From Deltaproteobacteria bacterium (lineage in GTDB: Bacteria > Myxococcota > Kuafuiibacteriia > Kuafuiibacteriales > Kuafuiibacteriaceae): 64,000 nt of DNA. The notes below the pieces were generated by a model that was not told the DNA's origin, did not search any database, and saw nothing but the letters and a program-made list of their open reading frames with translations. Location of the stretch: positions 1 through 64,000 of the forward strand of contig WYAZ01000194.1 in assembly GCA_011526105.1 (NCBI GenBank), given 5' to 3'. This document shows positions 36,052-44,555 of the stretch, one piece after another. Both the position numbers and the translations under genes were made by a program. The number at the start of each line of letters is the position of its first letter. The stretch's first letter is position 1.

Positions 36052-37572
36052 ATGACGCCCGGGGATTCGCGTTTCGGCTCGGTGACGAACGCGGTGACCG
36101 ATCTTCTAGGAAAGGGTCGCCCCTTCGACGCCGTGGTCGATCAAGCGTGGTTTCGGCTCTTCCGCACTCCGGTCGGCCGCGAGGGACTGTCGCGGATCTT
36201 CCAGCCGGGTTTTCCGGGCGTGAGGACCTTCGTCGTCGACGCACGCGTCGAGAGCGACGGGGCGGTGTCGTTCACCATCGCCGGCATGGCGCGCGACGGT
36301 ACGCCCGCGTTCATCGGGCGCCGAACCTGCGGCCGGGGTCGTATGGGCACCCTCGAACTGCATCGCTCCTTCGACGAGCTCGCGCCCGCGTTCAGGTGGA
36401 GGAACATCACCTCCGATCTCATTCGCCGAGAACTCGAGTTGCTCGATGCGACGGGCGCCGCCACGAGCCCGCGAATCACCCTGGATGCCACCGAGGCCGC
36501 GCGGTACCTCGCGGCCGTCCACGGCTTCTCCTTCGCCGACGAGTCCAAAGATGGCCCCCCCGGACGCTCGATCCGCGCGCGTGATCCGGCGAGCGATCGC
36601 GAGATCCTCGCTGCGGCCGCCCACAACTTCGCCCGGCGTTTGGCCGCTCGGCACAGCACTCCGCCCGCCGAGCTCGACCGGTTGGCGCGGGACATCGATG
36701 CGTGTCGGCAACCGATCGACTTCGTTCGGCTCGACCTCCCGGGCGCCCCCCTCGACCCCTCTCGGGGTGATGGGCCCGATGCTCGACCCTTTGGACGCGC
36801 GTTCTTGCGAGACCGCGACACCCCTTCCTACCGAGCGACGCTGTACACCTCGGGCCCCGGCCGAAGCCCGGAGGGCGATCGCTACCGCGACGAACGCACC
36901 CATCGCTCCGAAGCACGTCTGGCCACCGAGGTGCAGGCACATCTCGATGAACTCGCCGGTCGCTCGCGGGCGAGTCGAGTACGAGCCCTCGATGCGCTCG
37001 CGCCCATCGCGCCCACCTGGGTGCTCTCCGAGATCCGTCAGCTCTCCGACGACCCCGACCGAAAGGTGGCTACGGCGGCTCGCCAGGCCATCCGAAGGAT
37101 CGGCGGCAGCGATCTCGTGGAGCGTGTGCTCGCCTTCGGTGACGACGTAAAGAACCCACCCGAGGCCCGAGCCACCGCCTACCGCGTGGTCTCCGAGTTC
37201 TTTCCCACGCACATCAGCTCGCGCCTGCCGATGCTCCGCATCGATCCGGACGCGCGGATCCAGAAATCCGTGATTCCGGTGATCGCGGAGTGGGAGGACG
37301 CCGCCCCCGAGCTGGGCGCCATGCTCGGCGCAAACCCGAGCAACGATCTCGACCGGCCCGGCCTCGGGGCCCTTCGTCTCGAGCTCATCAACCGGCTCGC
37401 GGCCCTCGCTGACCCCCGAACGCTGCCCATCCTGATGGCCGGGCTGGCGCAAGACCCCGCCCCCGAGGAGGCGAGCGCCCTGTCGAGAGCCCTCATCGCA
37501 CATCCGGATCCGCGCGCACGCCTGGCGCTGGCCGCCCGAACCCAGAACCTCGACATTCCGCCCGTTCCCTGA
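36052..37572 (+). CDS. HEAT-repeat protein, function unknown
   Basis: A 506-residue soluble protein with no family recognised for the N-terminal ~190 residues (VSFTIAGMARDGTPAFIGRR; ITLDATEAARYLAAVHGFSF). From ~residue 295 it has HEAT-like repeats: RVRALDALAPIAPTWVLSEI, KVATAARQAIRRIGGSDLVE, then LINRLAALADPRTLPILMAG. HEAT arrays bind partners. There is no signal peptide. The ATG at 36052 is preceded by AAGGGG. It lies 123 bases before the MglA-like GTPase on the same strand, so a role as an effector or regulator of that GTPase can be proposed but not shown. Confidence 0.68.
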   Translation: MTPGDSRFGSVTNAVTDLLGKGRPFDAVVDQAWFRLFRTPVGREGLSRIFQPGFPGVRTFVVDARVESDGAVSFTIAGMARDGTPAFIGRRTCGRGRMGTLELHRSFDELAPAFRWRNITSDLIRRELELLDATGAATSPRITLDATEAARYLAAVHGFSFADESKDGPPGRSIRARDPASDREILAAAAHNFARRLAARHSTPPAELDRLARDIDACRQPIDFVRLDLPGAPLDPSRGDGPDARPFGRAFLRDRDTPSYRATLYTSGPGRSPEGDRYRDERTHRSEARLATEVQAHLDELAGRSRASRVRALDALAPIAPTWVLSEIRQLSDDPDRKVATAARQAIRRIGGSDLVERVLAFGDDVKNPPEARATAYRVVSEFFPTHISSRLPMLRIDPDARIQKSVIPVIAEWEDAAPELGAMLGANPSNDLDRPGLGALRLELINRLAALADPRTLPILMAGLAQDPAPEEASALSRALIAHPDPRARLALAARTQNLDIPPVP

Positions 37573-37695
37573 AGAATCCCTGACCTGCGCCACGCCCAAG
37601 GTGTGGGCTTCGGGCACAAAACGCAGGCCGCTGCCTCTCTCTCCGGCGGTTATGTTGACCGCGGGACCGGTTCTTTGGACACTCCGGTACGCCGG

Positions 37696-38685
37696 ATGCC
37701 AACGTACAACTACAAAGCTCGCGAGCTCATCGCCAAGGTCGTCTACTACGGGCCCGGCCGCTGCGGAAAGACGACCAATCTTCAGCAGATCCACGCGAAG
37801 ATGCGGCCCGAGACCCGAAGCGAGCTCATGAGCGTCGCGACCGAGACCGACCGCACCATCTACTTCGACTTGCTCCCGCTCAACCTCGGCACGATCAGCG
37901 GGATGAAGTTCATGGTCCGGCTCTTCACCGTACCCGGCCAGGTCTACTACTCCGAGACCCGGAAGCTCGTCCTTCGTGGCGCCGACGGCGTGGTCTTCGT
38001 CGCCGACTCCCAAGATCACATGGCGGACGAGAACCGCGAATCGCTGCAAGACCTCAAAGTCAATCTCGCCGCGAACGGGCTCGACTACTCCACGATTCCC
38101 TTCGTGCTCCAGTACAACAAACGAGACCTGCCGCGCCTCATCCCCGAAGCCGAGCTCGACTCGATGCTGAACGAACGAGGCGCGCGCGCGCTGCCTGCCA
38201 TCGCCTCCAACGGACAAGGCGTGGTCGAGACCCTGCGCGCCATCACGGTCGAGGTCTTCAACAGCATCAAGGCCGGCGCCGCTGCGCCCCGCCCCACGGG
38301 CGCCCCAGCGGTGCAGAAGCCACGCGCGCCTTCCACCGGTATGCCGGCGCAGAGTCACGGCCCGGCTGGCCAAAGCGGTTTCAACGCGCCCGGCGGCGCG
38401 CCGCGATCGGCCGCGCTCGAGAACGCGCTCGCCGCGGCACGCGGCAACACCGGCCGCGCGGTCGCCCAGAACCCGCTGCCGCCCGCCCCGCGTGCAGCCT
38501 CCGGCGCGAGGCTCCCGCCGCCGCCCGGTGAGGTGGGCATCGACTTCTACATCGAGGAGTTCAAGAACCTCGCAGTCATGCAAGCGCAGTTCGCAGAACG
38601 ACTCGCCTCCACCGAGCGCGACGTGCAGCGGCTGAGCCGGGAGAATCAGCAGATTCGCGAGTTGCTCACGCGCGGCGGCGGCTGA
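37696..38685 (+). CDS. MglA-like small GTPase with Pro/Ala tail and C-terminal coiled coil
   Basis: A 329-residue protein whose first ~195 residues match MglA-family GTPases, the polarity switch of myxobacterial motility. The G1 loop is GPGRCGKTT (19-27), the switch II/G3 is PGQ with Gln82 (same number as in M. xanthus MglA), and the G4 is NKRD (141-144). The unusual part is ~135 extra residues: a Pro/Ala/Gly-rich linker (~195-285) and a charged helical end (AQFAERLASTERDVQRLSRE) likely to be coiled coil. The ATG at 37696 gives the family start MPTYNYKARE. No roadblock (MglB-like) gene is nearby. A pilT gene follows 0.5 kb downstream. Confidence 0.85.
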   Translation: MPTYNYKARELIAKVVYYGPGRCGKTTNLQQIHAKMRPETRSELMSVATETDRTIYFDLLPLNLGTISGMKFMVRLFTVPGQVYYSETRKLVLRGADGVVFVADSQDHMADENRESLQDLKVNLAANGLDYSTIPFVLQYNKRDLPRLIPEAELDSMLNERGARALPAIASNGQGVVETLRAITVEVFNSIKAGAAAPRPTGAPAVQKPRAPSTGMPAQSHGPAGQSGFNAPGGAPRSAALENALAAARGNTGRAVAQNPLPPAPRAASGARLPPPPGEVGIDFYIEEFKNLAVMQAQFAERLASTERDVQRLSRENQQIRELLTRGGG

Positions 38686-38796
38686 GCCCGCGCACGACGC
38701 GCCGAGCGGTTGGTTTGTCAAGTCGGCTAACCGCCTGCCTACCGAACGAAAACGAACAAAAAAGCGACCGCCGCCTTCCTGGAGTCGCGCGGTCCG

Positions 38797-38807
38797 TGTG
38801 CTAGACT
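38797..38807 (+). promoter_or_regulatory. Possible extended -10 promoter of the small Cys protein
   Basis: TGTGCTAGACT puts an extended-TG-type -10 hexamer TAGACT (38802-38807) 9 bases before the ATG at 38817. The small gene lacks a Shine-Dalgarno site there, so a nearly leaderless transcript is possible. No good -35 is seen. Confidence 0.25.
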
Positions 38808-38816
38808 CGACCGACG

Positions 38817-39155
38817 ATGCGGTCCTTCAAGGATCGAGAAGGGGTGACCGTTGCGGTCGCCAAGGAACGTGAACGGTCCCCGGCGGGTGACGGTGCGGAG
38901 GTCATTGACCTCATCCAGCTGCCGTCGGGGAGCCGCCCGCGTCCATTTGCCGAGCTCGAGATCGATGAAGTCCCTCGCAGCCGCTCGCTCTCCTGTGATC
39001 GCTACGACGACTGCCTCAGCTTCGCCGCACACGCGAAGTGGCGAGGCTTCTCCTGCCGCACGTGCCCCCGCTTCAGGCTCGGCACTCCGGTGCGGCCAGA
39101 GGACGAGGACGTCGCGGCCGCCCAGAGCGGCGCCGCCGTCATCCGGCTCCCCTGA
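38817..39155 (+). CDS. Small Cys-motif protein, function unknown
   Basis: A 112-residue soluble protein. Its core is SCDRYDDCLSFAAHAKWRG followed by FSCRTCPRF, giving paired cysteines (C-x5-C, then C-x2-C) around a helix. This could bind zinc or form disulfides. I recall similar short modules in other myxobacterial proteins but cannot name the family. The flanks are charged and low in structure. It has no signal peptide. It ends 27 bases before pilT and is probably cotranscribed with it. The lack of a ribosome site before its ATG suggests a leaderless message. Confidence 0.6.
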   Translation: MRSFKDREGVTVAVAKERERSPAGDGAEVIDLIQLPSGSRPRPFAELEIDEVPRSRSLSCDRYDDCLSFAAHAKWRGFSCRTCPRFRLGTPVRPEDEDVAAAQSGAAVIRLP

Positions 39156-39182
39156 GCTCGCGCGCATGACGAAGGAGGCGAG

Positions 39183-40376
39183 ATGGAACTAAACGAGATC
39201 CTCGCGCTCGCGGTTCGCACGAACGCTTCCGACATCCACTTCAAGGCCGGCCTGCCTCCCATGTTTCGTCTCTACGGAACCCTCGGCCCCATGCCGGAAG
39301 CGCCGCGGATGAAGCCCGAAGAGCTGTCGCGGATGGCGCTGTCCATCATGAACAGCTTCCAGCGCGAGCGGTTCAAACAACTCAACGAGCTCGACCTCTC
39401 GTACGGCGTGCCCGGAGTGGGCCGCTTCCGCGTCAACGTCTATCAACAGCGCGGCACCATCGCGATCGTCTTTCGTGTCATCCCCTTCAAGGTCAAAACG
39501 CTCGCGGAGCTCCGGCACCCTCCGGTGCTCTCCGTCATCGCGCTCGAACAACGCGGCATGATCCTGCTCACCGGCACCACCGGCTCCGGTAAGTCCACCA
39601 CCCTGGCGGCGATGATCGAGCACATCAACACCGAGCGCTCCTGCCATGTGATGACCATCGAGGACCCCATCGAATTCCTGCATCGAGACAAGCGCTCGAT
39701 GATCAACCAACGAGAGGTCGGCGTGGACACCGTCTCGTTCGGCCAGGCGCTCAAGTCCGCCCTGCGTCAGGACCCGGACGTCATCCTGGTGGGCGAGATG
39801 CGCGACCTGGAGACCACCGGCACTGCCATCACCGCAGCCGAAACCGGCCACCTCGTGATGTCCACCCTCCACACGATGGACGCCACGGAGACCATCAACC
39901 GCATCATCTCGATCTTCCCTCCGCACCAGCAGCGTCAGATCCGCCTCCAGCTCGGCGCCATCATGCGAGCGGTCATCTGTCAGCGGCTGATTCCGACCGT
40001 GGACGGTCGAGGCCGGGCGGCGGCCATGGAGATCTTGCGCAGCACCCCGCGCATCCGAGAGCTCATCGAAGACAAGGACCGCGTGAAGGAGATCCCGGAG
40101 GCCTTGTCCACCGGGCACGTGAGTTACGGAACCCAGACCTTCGACCAGTCGCTCATGTTTCTCTTCAAGTCCGGACTCATCTCGTACGAGGAGGCGGAGC
40201 TGAACAGCACCAACCCCGGGAACTTCCGCCTTCGCATCCAAGGCATCGAATCGACCTCCGACGGTCAGTGGCAGTCCTTCGAGGGCCGCGGCACGACGCC
40301 CTCGAAGAGCGGCGCACCCGCCAAAGGCGCGCCCACCGCCGTAGTGCGGGGTACCAGCGTCACCGGCTCGGAATGA
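39183..40376 (+). CDS. pilT: PilT/PilU-type pilus retraction ATPase
   Basis: A 397-residue twitching-motility ATPase of the GspE/PilT family. Walker A is GTTGSGKST (131-139). The Asp box holds TIEDPIEF, Walker B lies in QDPDVILVGEMRD, and the His box in TGHLVMSTLHT. The N-terminal domain begins with ASDIHFKAGLPPMFR. The motif AIRNLIRE typical of PilT is written STPRIRELIEDKD. PilT powers retraction of type IV pili. The last ~45 residues are a Pro/Gly/Ser-rich tail absent from short PilT proteins. GGAGG precedes the ATG at 39183. No pilin or other pil genes are seen here. It may be PilT or PilU; the sequence alone does not decide. Confidence 0.9.
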   Translation: MELNEILALAVRTNASDIHFKAGLPPMFRLYGTLGPMPEAPRMKPEELSRMALSIMNSFQRERFKQLNELDLSYGVPGVGRFRVNVYQQRGTIAIVFRVIPFKVKTLAELRHPPVLSVIALEQRGMILLTGTTGSGKSTTLAAMIEHINTERSCHVMTIEDPIEFLHRDKRSMINQREVGVDTVSFGQALKSALRQDPDVILVGEMRDLETTGTAITAAETGHLVMSTLHTMDATETINRIISIFPPHQQRQIRLQLGAIMRAVICQRLIPTVDGRGRAAAMEILRSTPRIRELIEDKDRVKEIPEALSTGHVSYGTQTFDQSLMFLFKSGLISYEEAELNSTNPGNFRLRIQGIESTSDGQWQSFEGRGTTPSKSGAPAKGAPTAVVRGTSVTGSE

Positions 40377-41008
40377 CCCCCTCGCCGCACTCGCTCGCCC
40401 AGTACGACGTCACCTACGAGGATGTCTCGGTCGTGCCCGGACTGAGCCTGCGCATCGCCCGGGTGCGCGACGTCAACGCTCTGGTAGACGCCATCACCGA
40501 ACTCGACGAGGACGAACGGCTCCCGTATTGGGCGAGCCTGTGGCCCTCGGCGATCGCCCTCGCCCGCCATCTCGCGACTTCGGGGCGAAACACCGGTCGA
40601 GTGATCGAGCTGGGGGCAGGGCTCGGTCTACCATCGCTGGCGGCCGCCAAGCTTGGCTTCGAGGTGCTGGCCACGGACTACGAACCGGACGCACTCAGGT
40701 TCCTCGAGGAGAACGCGGCACTGAATGAGACTTCGGTGCGGACCGAACTCATGGACATGCGGGCACCTTCGCGCGCTGAGCGCTTCACCCTCATCCTGGC
40801 CTCCGACCTGCTCTATGAGGCCCGCCAGGTCGTGCCCCTCTCGAGGGCGGTGCATGAGTTGCTCGCGCCGGGAGGCACCCTGATGCTCTCCGATCCGCAG
40901 CGCCCACACCTCACAACTTTTCGGCACGAAATGAGCGAGCTCGGCTTCCAGTCCACCGAATACCCGCGCCCCGAAGCCATGGTGGTCGAGTTCGAGAGGA
41001 GCACATGA
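40373..41008 (+). CDS. METTL-like protein lysine methyltransferase family (Methyltransf_16)
   Basis: A 211-residue seven-strand methyltransferase. Its segments are LPYWASLWPSAIALARHL (W-rich pre-motif), VIELGAGLGLPSLAAAKLG (motif I, SAM binding), LATDYEPDAL (acidic post I) and LILASDLLYEARQV (motif with SDLLYE, the D/E-x-x-Y signature). This pattern is that of the METTL21/EEF-KMT group, which methylate Lys or other protein side chains. The substrate is unknown. Its ATG overlaps the pilT stop by 4 bases (ATGA), so it is coupled to pilT. Pilus machinery or ribosomal factors are possible targets. Confidence 0.8.
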   Translation: MTPSPHSLAQYDVTYEDVSVVPGLSLRIARVRDVNALVDAITELDEDERLPYWASLWPSAIALARHLATSGRNTGRVIELGAGLGLPSLAAAKLGFEVLATDYEPDALRFLEENAALNETSVRTELMDMRAPSRAERFTLILASDLLYEARQVVPLSRAVHELLAPGGTLMLSDPQRPHLTTFRHEMSELGFQSTEYPRPEAMVVEFERST

Positions 41009-41055
41009 AGCCACCTTCGAACACAGAGTAGGTCCTCCCCCTCCGCGCAGGATCG

Positions 41056-41084
41056 TTGGGGCCAACTGGGTTTCGGGGTAGAAC
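41056..41084 (+). promoter_or_regulatory. Candidate sigma-70-type promoter of the Ser/Thr kinase gene
   Basis: TTGGGG (41056-41061) and TAGAAC (41079-41084) are separated by exactly 17 bases, 30 bases before the kinase ATG at 41115. Both hexamers are partial matches to TTGACA and TATAAT, so this is a proposal. Confidence 0.35.
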
Positions 41085-41114
41085 TCGATCGACGGGCCGG
41101 CCCGCCGCTCAATC

Positions 41115-42905
41115 ATGGAACGGACTCGATCAGGTCAGAGCACGGACGACCAAAGCCCGCCCCCCGCGAGCAAGGACGACGGCTCGAAGTACGAGATCCT
41201 GCGCGTCGTCAATCGCGGCGGCATGGGTGAGATCGCGCTTGGGCGAATGAAGGGCGCGAAAGGCTTCGAAAAGCTGGTGGTCCTGAAGCGCCTGCGTGCC
41301 GACGCCGAGCGAGAAGACCACCGACAGATGTTCGACGTCGAAGCGGAGCTGATGAGCCGCATCGAGCATCCAAACATCGTGCAGGTCTTCGACCAACCCA
41401 CCGTCGATGGCATCCAGTACCTCGCGATGGCCTACGTCCAGGGACGAAACCTCGATCAGGTGATCCGCAAGACCCGGCAAGACGGCGTCCCCATGACCGG
41501 GGAGTTTGCGCTCACCGTCACCTGCGAAATGCTTCGTGGTCTGGCCTTTGTCCACCGTCTCAAGGACGCCCAAGGGCGGGCTCTCGGCGTCGTGCACCAA
41601 GACATCACGCCGAGCAACGTCATGTTGTCGTTCTTTGGCGAGGTGAAGATCACCGACTTCGGTATCGCCTACGTGACCTCCAGAGATGGTGGAAAGCGAA
41701 AAGGTGTCCTGAAGGGCAAGCCGCGCTACGTGGCGCCCGAAGTCCTCGCAGGCAAGCGGGTCAACAACCGCGCCGACATCTACGGTACCGCGGTGGTCCT
41801 CTTCGAGCTCCTCACGGGCCGGCCGCTCTTCGCGCGCAACACATTGGAGGAGACGCTGTCCGCCGTCGCCAAGAGCGACCTGCCGAACTTTGCCGAGACC
41901 CTGCCCATGGTCGCACCGGGGGTCCATCGCGTCATGGAACGAGCGTTGGCGAAGGATCCCAACGATCGCTATCGCACCGCGGAGGAGATGCACAAGGAAC
42001 TGGCGCGAGAGCTCGGCCACGCTGGCGGGGCGCTGTCGAGCTCACAGGTCGGCTATTTGATGCGCCGCTGGTTCGCTGGTAGCCCGGACGTGCCCGAGGT
42101 TGATCCGAGCCTCGATGAAGGCCAGCAGATGTCGAGAAGCGGGAGCATCGACACCGCCGCGCCCGACCTCCAGCAAACACTCAACGAGCTCGATCGCCTG
42201 CTCGGCTCCGAGACCGGGAGCGTGGACGTCTTCGACCTGCCACCGGAACTGCAGCGTGAACTCGAGGAGCTCGAGGATGGCGACCCCTTCGCCGCGCTCA
42301 CCCCCATCCCCGAGCTCGCCCTGTCTGGCCCCAACGGGGAAGAGCTGCTCATGAACGCGATGCTCAAGGAACCTAGGCCGATCGACGGTGTCGTCGAGCT
42401 GCCTTCGTTCCCGGGAAGCGATCGGGCCTCCCCCATCCCAGTGAGCCGATCGGGCGCGGAAGAGAGCTTGGGGTCTCTCGCCGCCGCGAGAAACGCTCGC
42501 CTCATGCGTGCCACCGGAGAGTATGCGTTCGCGCCCCCGGTCTTGAAGAAGAAAACGGACTCTGAACCAAGGTCCGGACGTTCGGTGAGTGACCCGTGGG
42601 GACGCCCGGAGGCCCTTTCGCCCACTCACAGCCAAGCCTCCTCGGCCGATCTGCGGCCCGAGCGCACGCCACCTCCGGAGAGCCGCACGCCGAGGGTGGA
42701 GTCGAGACCCCCGTTCGCCGACAGTCGTACGCCACCCGCTCCTCAGCCTGCGGTCGAGCGCGAGCTGCGCGAGAGAGCGCCGTCGAGGCACTCCACCGAG
42801 CGCCCCAAGCCGGCAAGCACCGCCTTCCTCCCCGGGCTGCTCGTGGGCTTTGCCGTCGGACTGGCGATGGGCGTCTTCGTCGGCTGGAAGTTACTCGCGG
42901 GTTGA
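41115..42905 (+). CDS. Membrane-anchored Ser/Thr protein kinase (HQD variant)
   Basis: A 596-residue Hanks-type kinase with N-terminal catalytic domain. The Gly loop is NRGGMGEIALG (33-43), the ATP Lys is Lys58, the catalytic loop is HQDITPSN (161-168, with Gln in place of Arg), and DFG sits at 181-183. The activation segment ends KPRYVAPEVL. Asp163 and Asn168 are kept. Losing the HRD Arg (so-called non-RD) often means the activation loop need not be phosphorylated. Residues ~300-565 are a long acidic then Pro/Ser/Arg-rich linker, and ~572-594 are one transmembrane helix near the end, with no periplasmic domain. It overlaps convergent pepA by 15 bases. Confidence 0.9.
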   Translation: MERTRSGQSTDDQSPPPASKDDGSKYEILRVVNRGGMGEIALGRMKGAKGFEKLVVLKRLRADAEREDHRQMFDVEAELMSRIEHPNIVQVFDQPTVDGIQYLAMAYVQGRNLDQVIRKTRQDGVPMTGEFALTVTCEMLRGLAFVHRLKDAQGRALGVVHQDITPSNVMLSFFGEVKITDFGIAYVTSRDGGKRKGVLKGKPRYVAPEVLAGKRVNNRADIYGTAVVLFELLTGRPLFARNTLEETLSAVAKSDLPNFAETLPMVAPGVHRVMERALAKDPNDRYRTAEEMHKELARELGHAGGALSSSQVGYLMRRWFAGSPDVPEVDPSLDEGQQMSRSGSIDTAAPDLQQTLNELDRLLGSETGSVDVFDLPPELQRELEELEDGDPFAALTPIPELALSGPNGEELLMNAMLKEPRPIDGVVELPSFPGSDRASPIPVSRSGAEESLGSLAAARNARLMRATGEYAFAPPVLKKKTDSEPRSGRSVSDPWGRPEALSPTHSQASSADLRPERTPPPESRTPRVESRPPFADSRTPPAPQPAVERELRERAPSRHSTERPKPASTAFLPGLLVGFAVGLAMGVFVGWKLLAG

Positions 42906-44438
42906 GCTCAGCGTCGAACGCCGTCGGGCGTACTCCACGAGCGTGCGCACCCCGAAGCCGGTCCCGCCCTTGCTCACATATCCTTGGTCGCGATTGGCCA
43001 TGACCGGACCGGCGATGTCTAGATGCGCAAAGCGCGCGAGATCTGGTCCTGCGAACTCGCGCAGGAAGAGAGCGGCGCTGATGGCGCCACCAAAGCGTTC
43101 GCCCAGGTTCTTGAGATCCGCGACGTCGCTCTTTAGCTCTTCGCGCATCTCCCCATCGATGGGCATCCGCCAAAAACGCTCCCCCGAGCGCAGCCATGCC
43201 GCTTCGAGATCGCGAGCCATCTCGTCATCGTCCACGAAAGCGCCGGCCATAGAGCGTCCCAGCGCGACCATACACGCCCCAGTGAGGGTCGCGACGTCGA
43301 TGAGTTCGGTGGGCTTGAGATCGAGCGCGTAGCTGATGAGATCGGCGAGCACGAGGCGACCCTCAGCGTCGGTGTTCACGACCTCGACCGTGAGCCCTTT
43401 CCGGGAGCGAAGAACGTCGCTGGGCCTGATGGCGCGGCCGTCCGGCATGTTCTCCACCGCACCGATGATGCCATGCACACGACACGGCACCTTGAGATCC
43501 GCGAGGGCTTTCATCGCCCCGAAAACGGCCGCCGCCCCGCCCATGTCGGACTTCATGGGCAGCATGTTCTCGGTGTCTTTCAGAGACAGCCCACCGGAGT
43601 CGAAGGTGAGGCCCTTGCCGACGAGCGTGAGCAGTGGGGCCTTCTTACCGACGGACTCCGGCTCATGGATGAGATGGATGAGCCGAGGCTCCTCTTCGCT
43701 GCCTTTGGCGACCCCGAGCATGAGCCCCATGCGCTGCCGTTCGAGATCGCGCGGGCCCAGAATGCGCAAGCCGAGGCCGGCGGTCTTGGCCATCTTCTTG
43801 GCGGCTTCGGCGAAGGCGGTGGGGGTGAGCGTGTTGGGCGGTTCGTTGACGAGATCTCGAGCGCCGGCGACCGCCGAGGCCACAACTTGTCCGCGCGCCA
43901 AGGCGTCCCGGAGCATCGCGCCCTTGACCCCCTGGACGTCCTCGGCCGCGAAGCACACCCGGAGGTCTTTCAACCGCGTCGGCTCCGCGTCCTTCGTCCG
44001 GTACGGGAGGAAGGCATAACTCCCAAGCTCGGAGCCCTCGGCCAAGGCCTGGACGAGGTCGACGATGCGCTCCGCTGGCGCCGGCACGTCTCTGATCGTC
44101 AAAACGAGCGCGGCCGAAGCTGCGCCCGCGGTTCGACAGGTTCGGGACACGGTTCCCGCGAATCTCCGAGCGGACTCGGGATCGTAGAGCCGACGTTCGC
44201 CGAAGCCATAGACGAGCACACGGCGAGCGGCCAAGCCCCCGGCGGCGTTGAACAGGACGGACTGGCCTGCCTCCCCACGAAAGCGTTCGTCTCGGCACGC
44301 TTGCTCGAGCACGCCGTCGAGCGCGGCGTTCAGGTGGGAGAACGCGAGCCCACGATCCGGTTCGTCCGAGAACACGCCCACCGCGAGGAGATCTGCCGGC
44401 ACCTCGCGGAGGTCGTCGGTGAAGAGCGTGAGCTTCAT
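42891..44438 (-). CDS. pepA: Leucyl aminopeptidase (M17, cytosol aminopeptidase)
   Basis: A 515-residue M17 aminopeptidase. The C-terminal catalytic domain includes LVGKGLTFDSGGLSLK (metal-binding Lys and Asp), MPMKSDMGGAAAV-type MLPMKSDMGGAAAV, the bicarbonate-site Arg in NTDAEGRLVLAD, and DVATLTGACMVALG. These are the standard PepA signatures, with two metal ions expected. It removes N-terminal residues from peptides, and some PepA proteins also bind DNA. The family hexamer is likely. The ATG is at 44438. It diverges from the envelope gene at 44556 and converges with the kinase, its last 15 bases overlapping it. Confidence 0.93.
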   Translation of the reverse strand: MKLTLFTDDLREVPADLLAVGVFSDEPDRGLAFSHLNAALDGVLEQACRDERFRGEAGQSVLFNAAGGLAARRVLVYGFGERRLYDPESARRFAGTVSRTCRTAGAASAALVLTIRDVPAPAERIVDLVQALAEGSELGSYAFLPYRTKDAEPTRLKDLRVCFAAEDVQGVKGAMLRDALARGQVVASAVAGARDLVNEPPNTLTPTAFAEAAKKMAKTAGLGLRILGPRDLERQRMGLMLGVAKGSEEEPRLIHLIHEPESVGKKAPLLTLVGKGLTFDSGGLSLKDTENMLPMKSDMGGAAAVFGAMKALADLKVPCRVHGIIGAVENMPDGRAIRPSDVLRSRKGLTVEVVNTDAEGRLVLADLISYALDLKPTELIDVATLTGACMVALGRSMAGAFVDDDEMARDLEAAWLRSGERFWRMPIDGEMREELKSDVADLKNLGERFGGAISAALFLREFAGPDLARFAHLDIAGPVMANRDQGYVSKGGTGFGVRTLVEYARRRSTLSSTRE

Positions 44439-44555
44439 CGAGAGGGGGCGCTACCACCGCGCCTCTGACCTTGCAAGCCCCGTGGACTCGAAGGCCTGTA
44501 GAAGTCCGCGAGATCTGGCGGTAAGTTGCGATGCCTCGTCTCTCGCTGGTAGATT

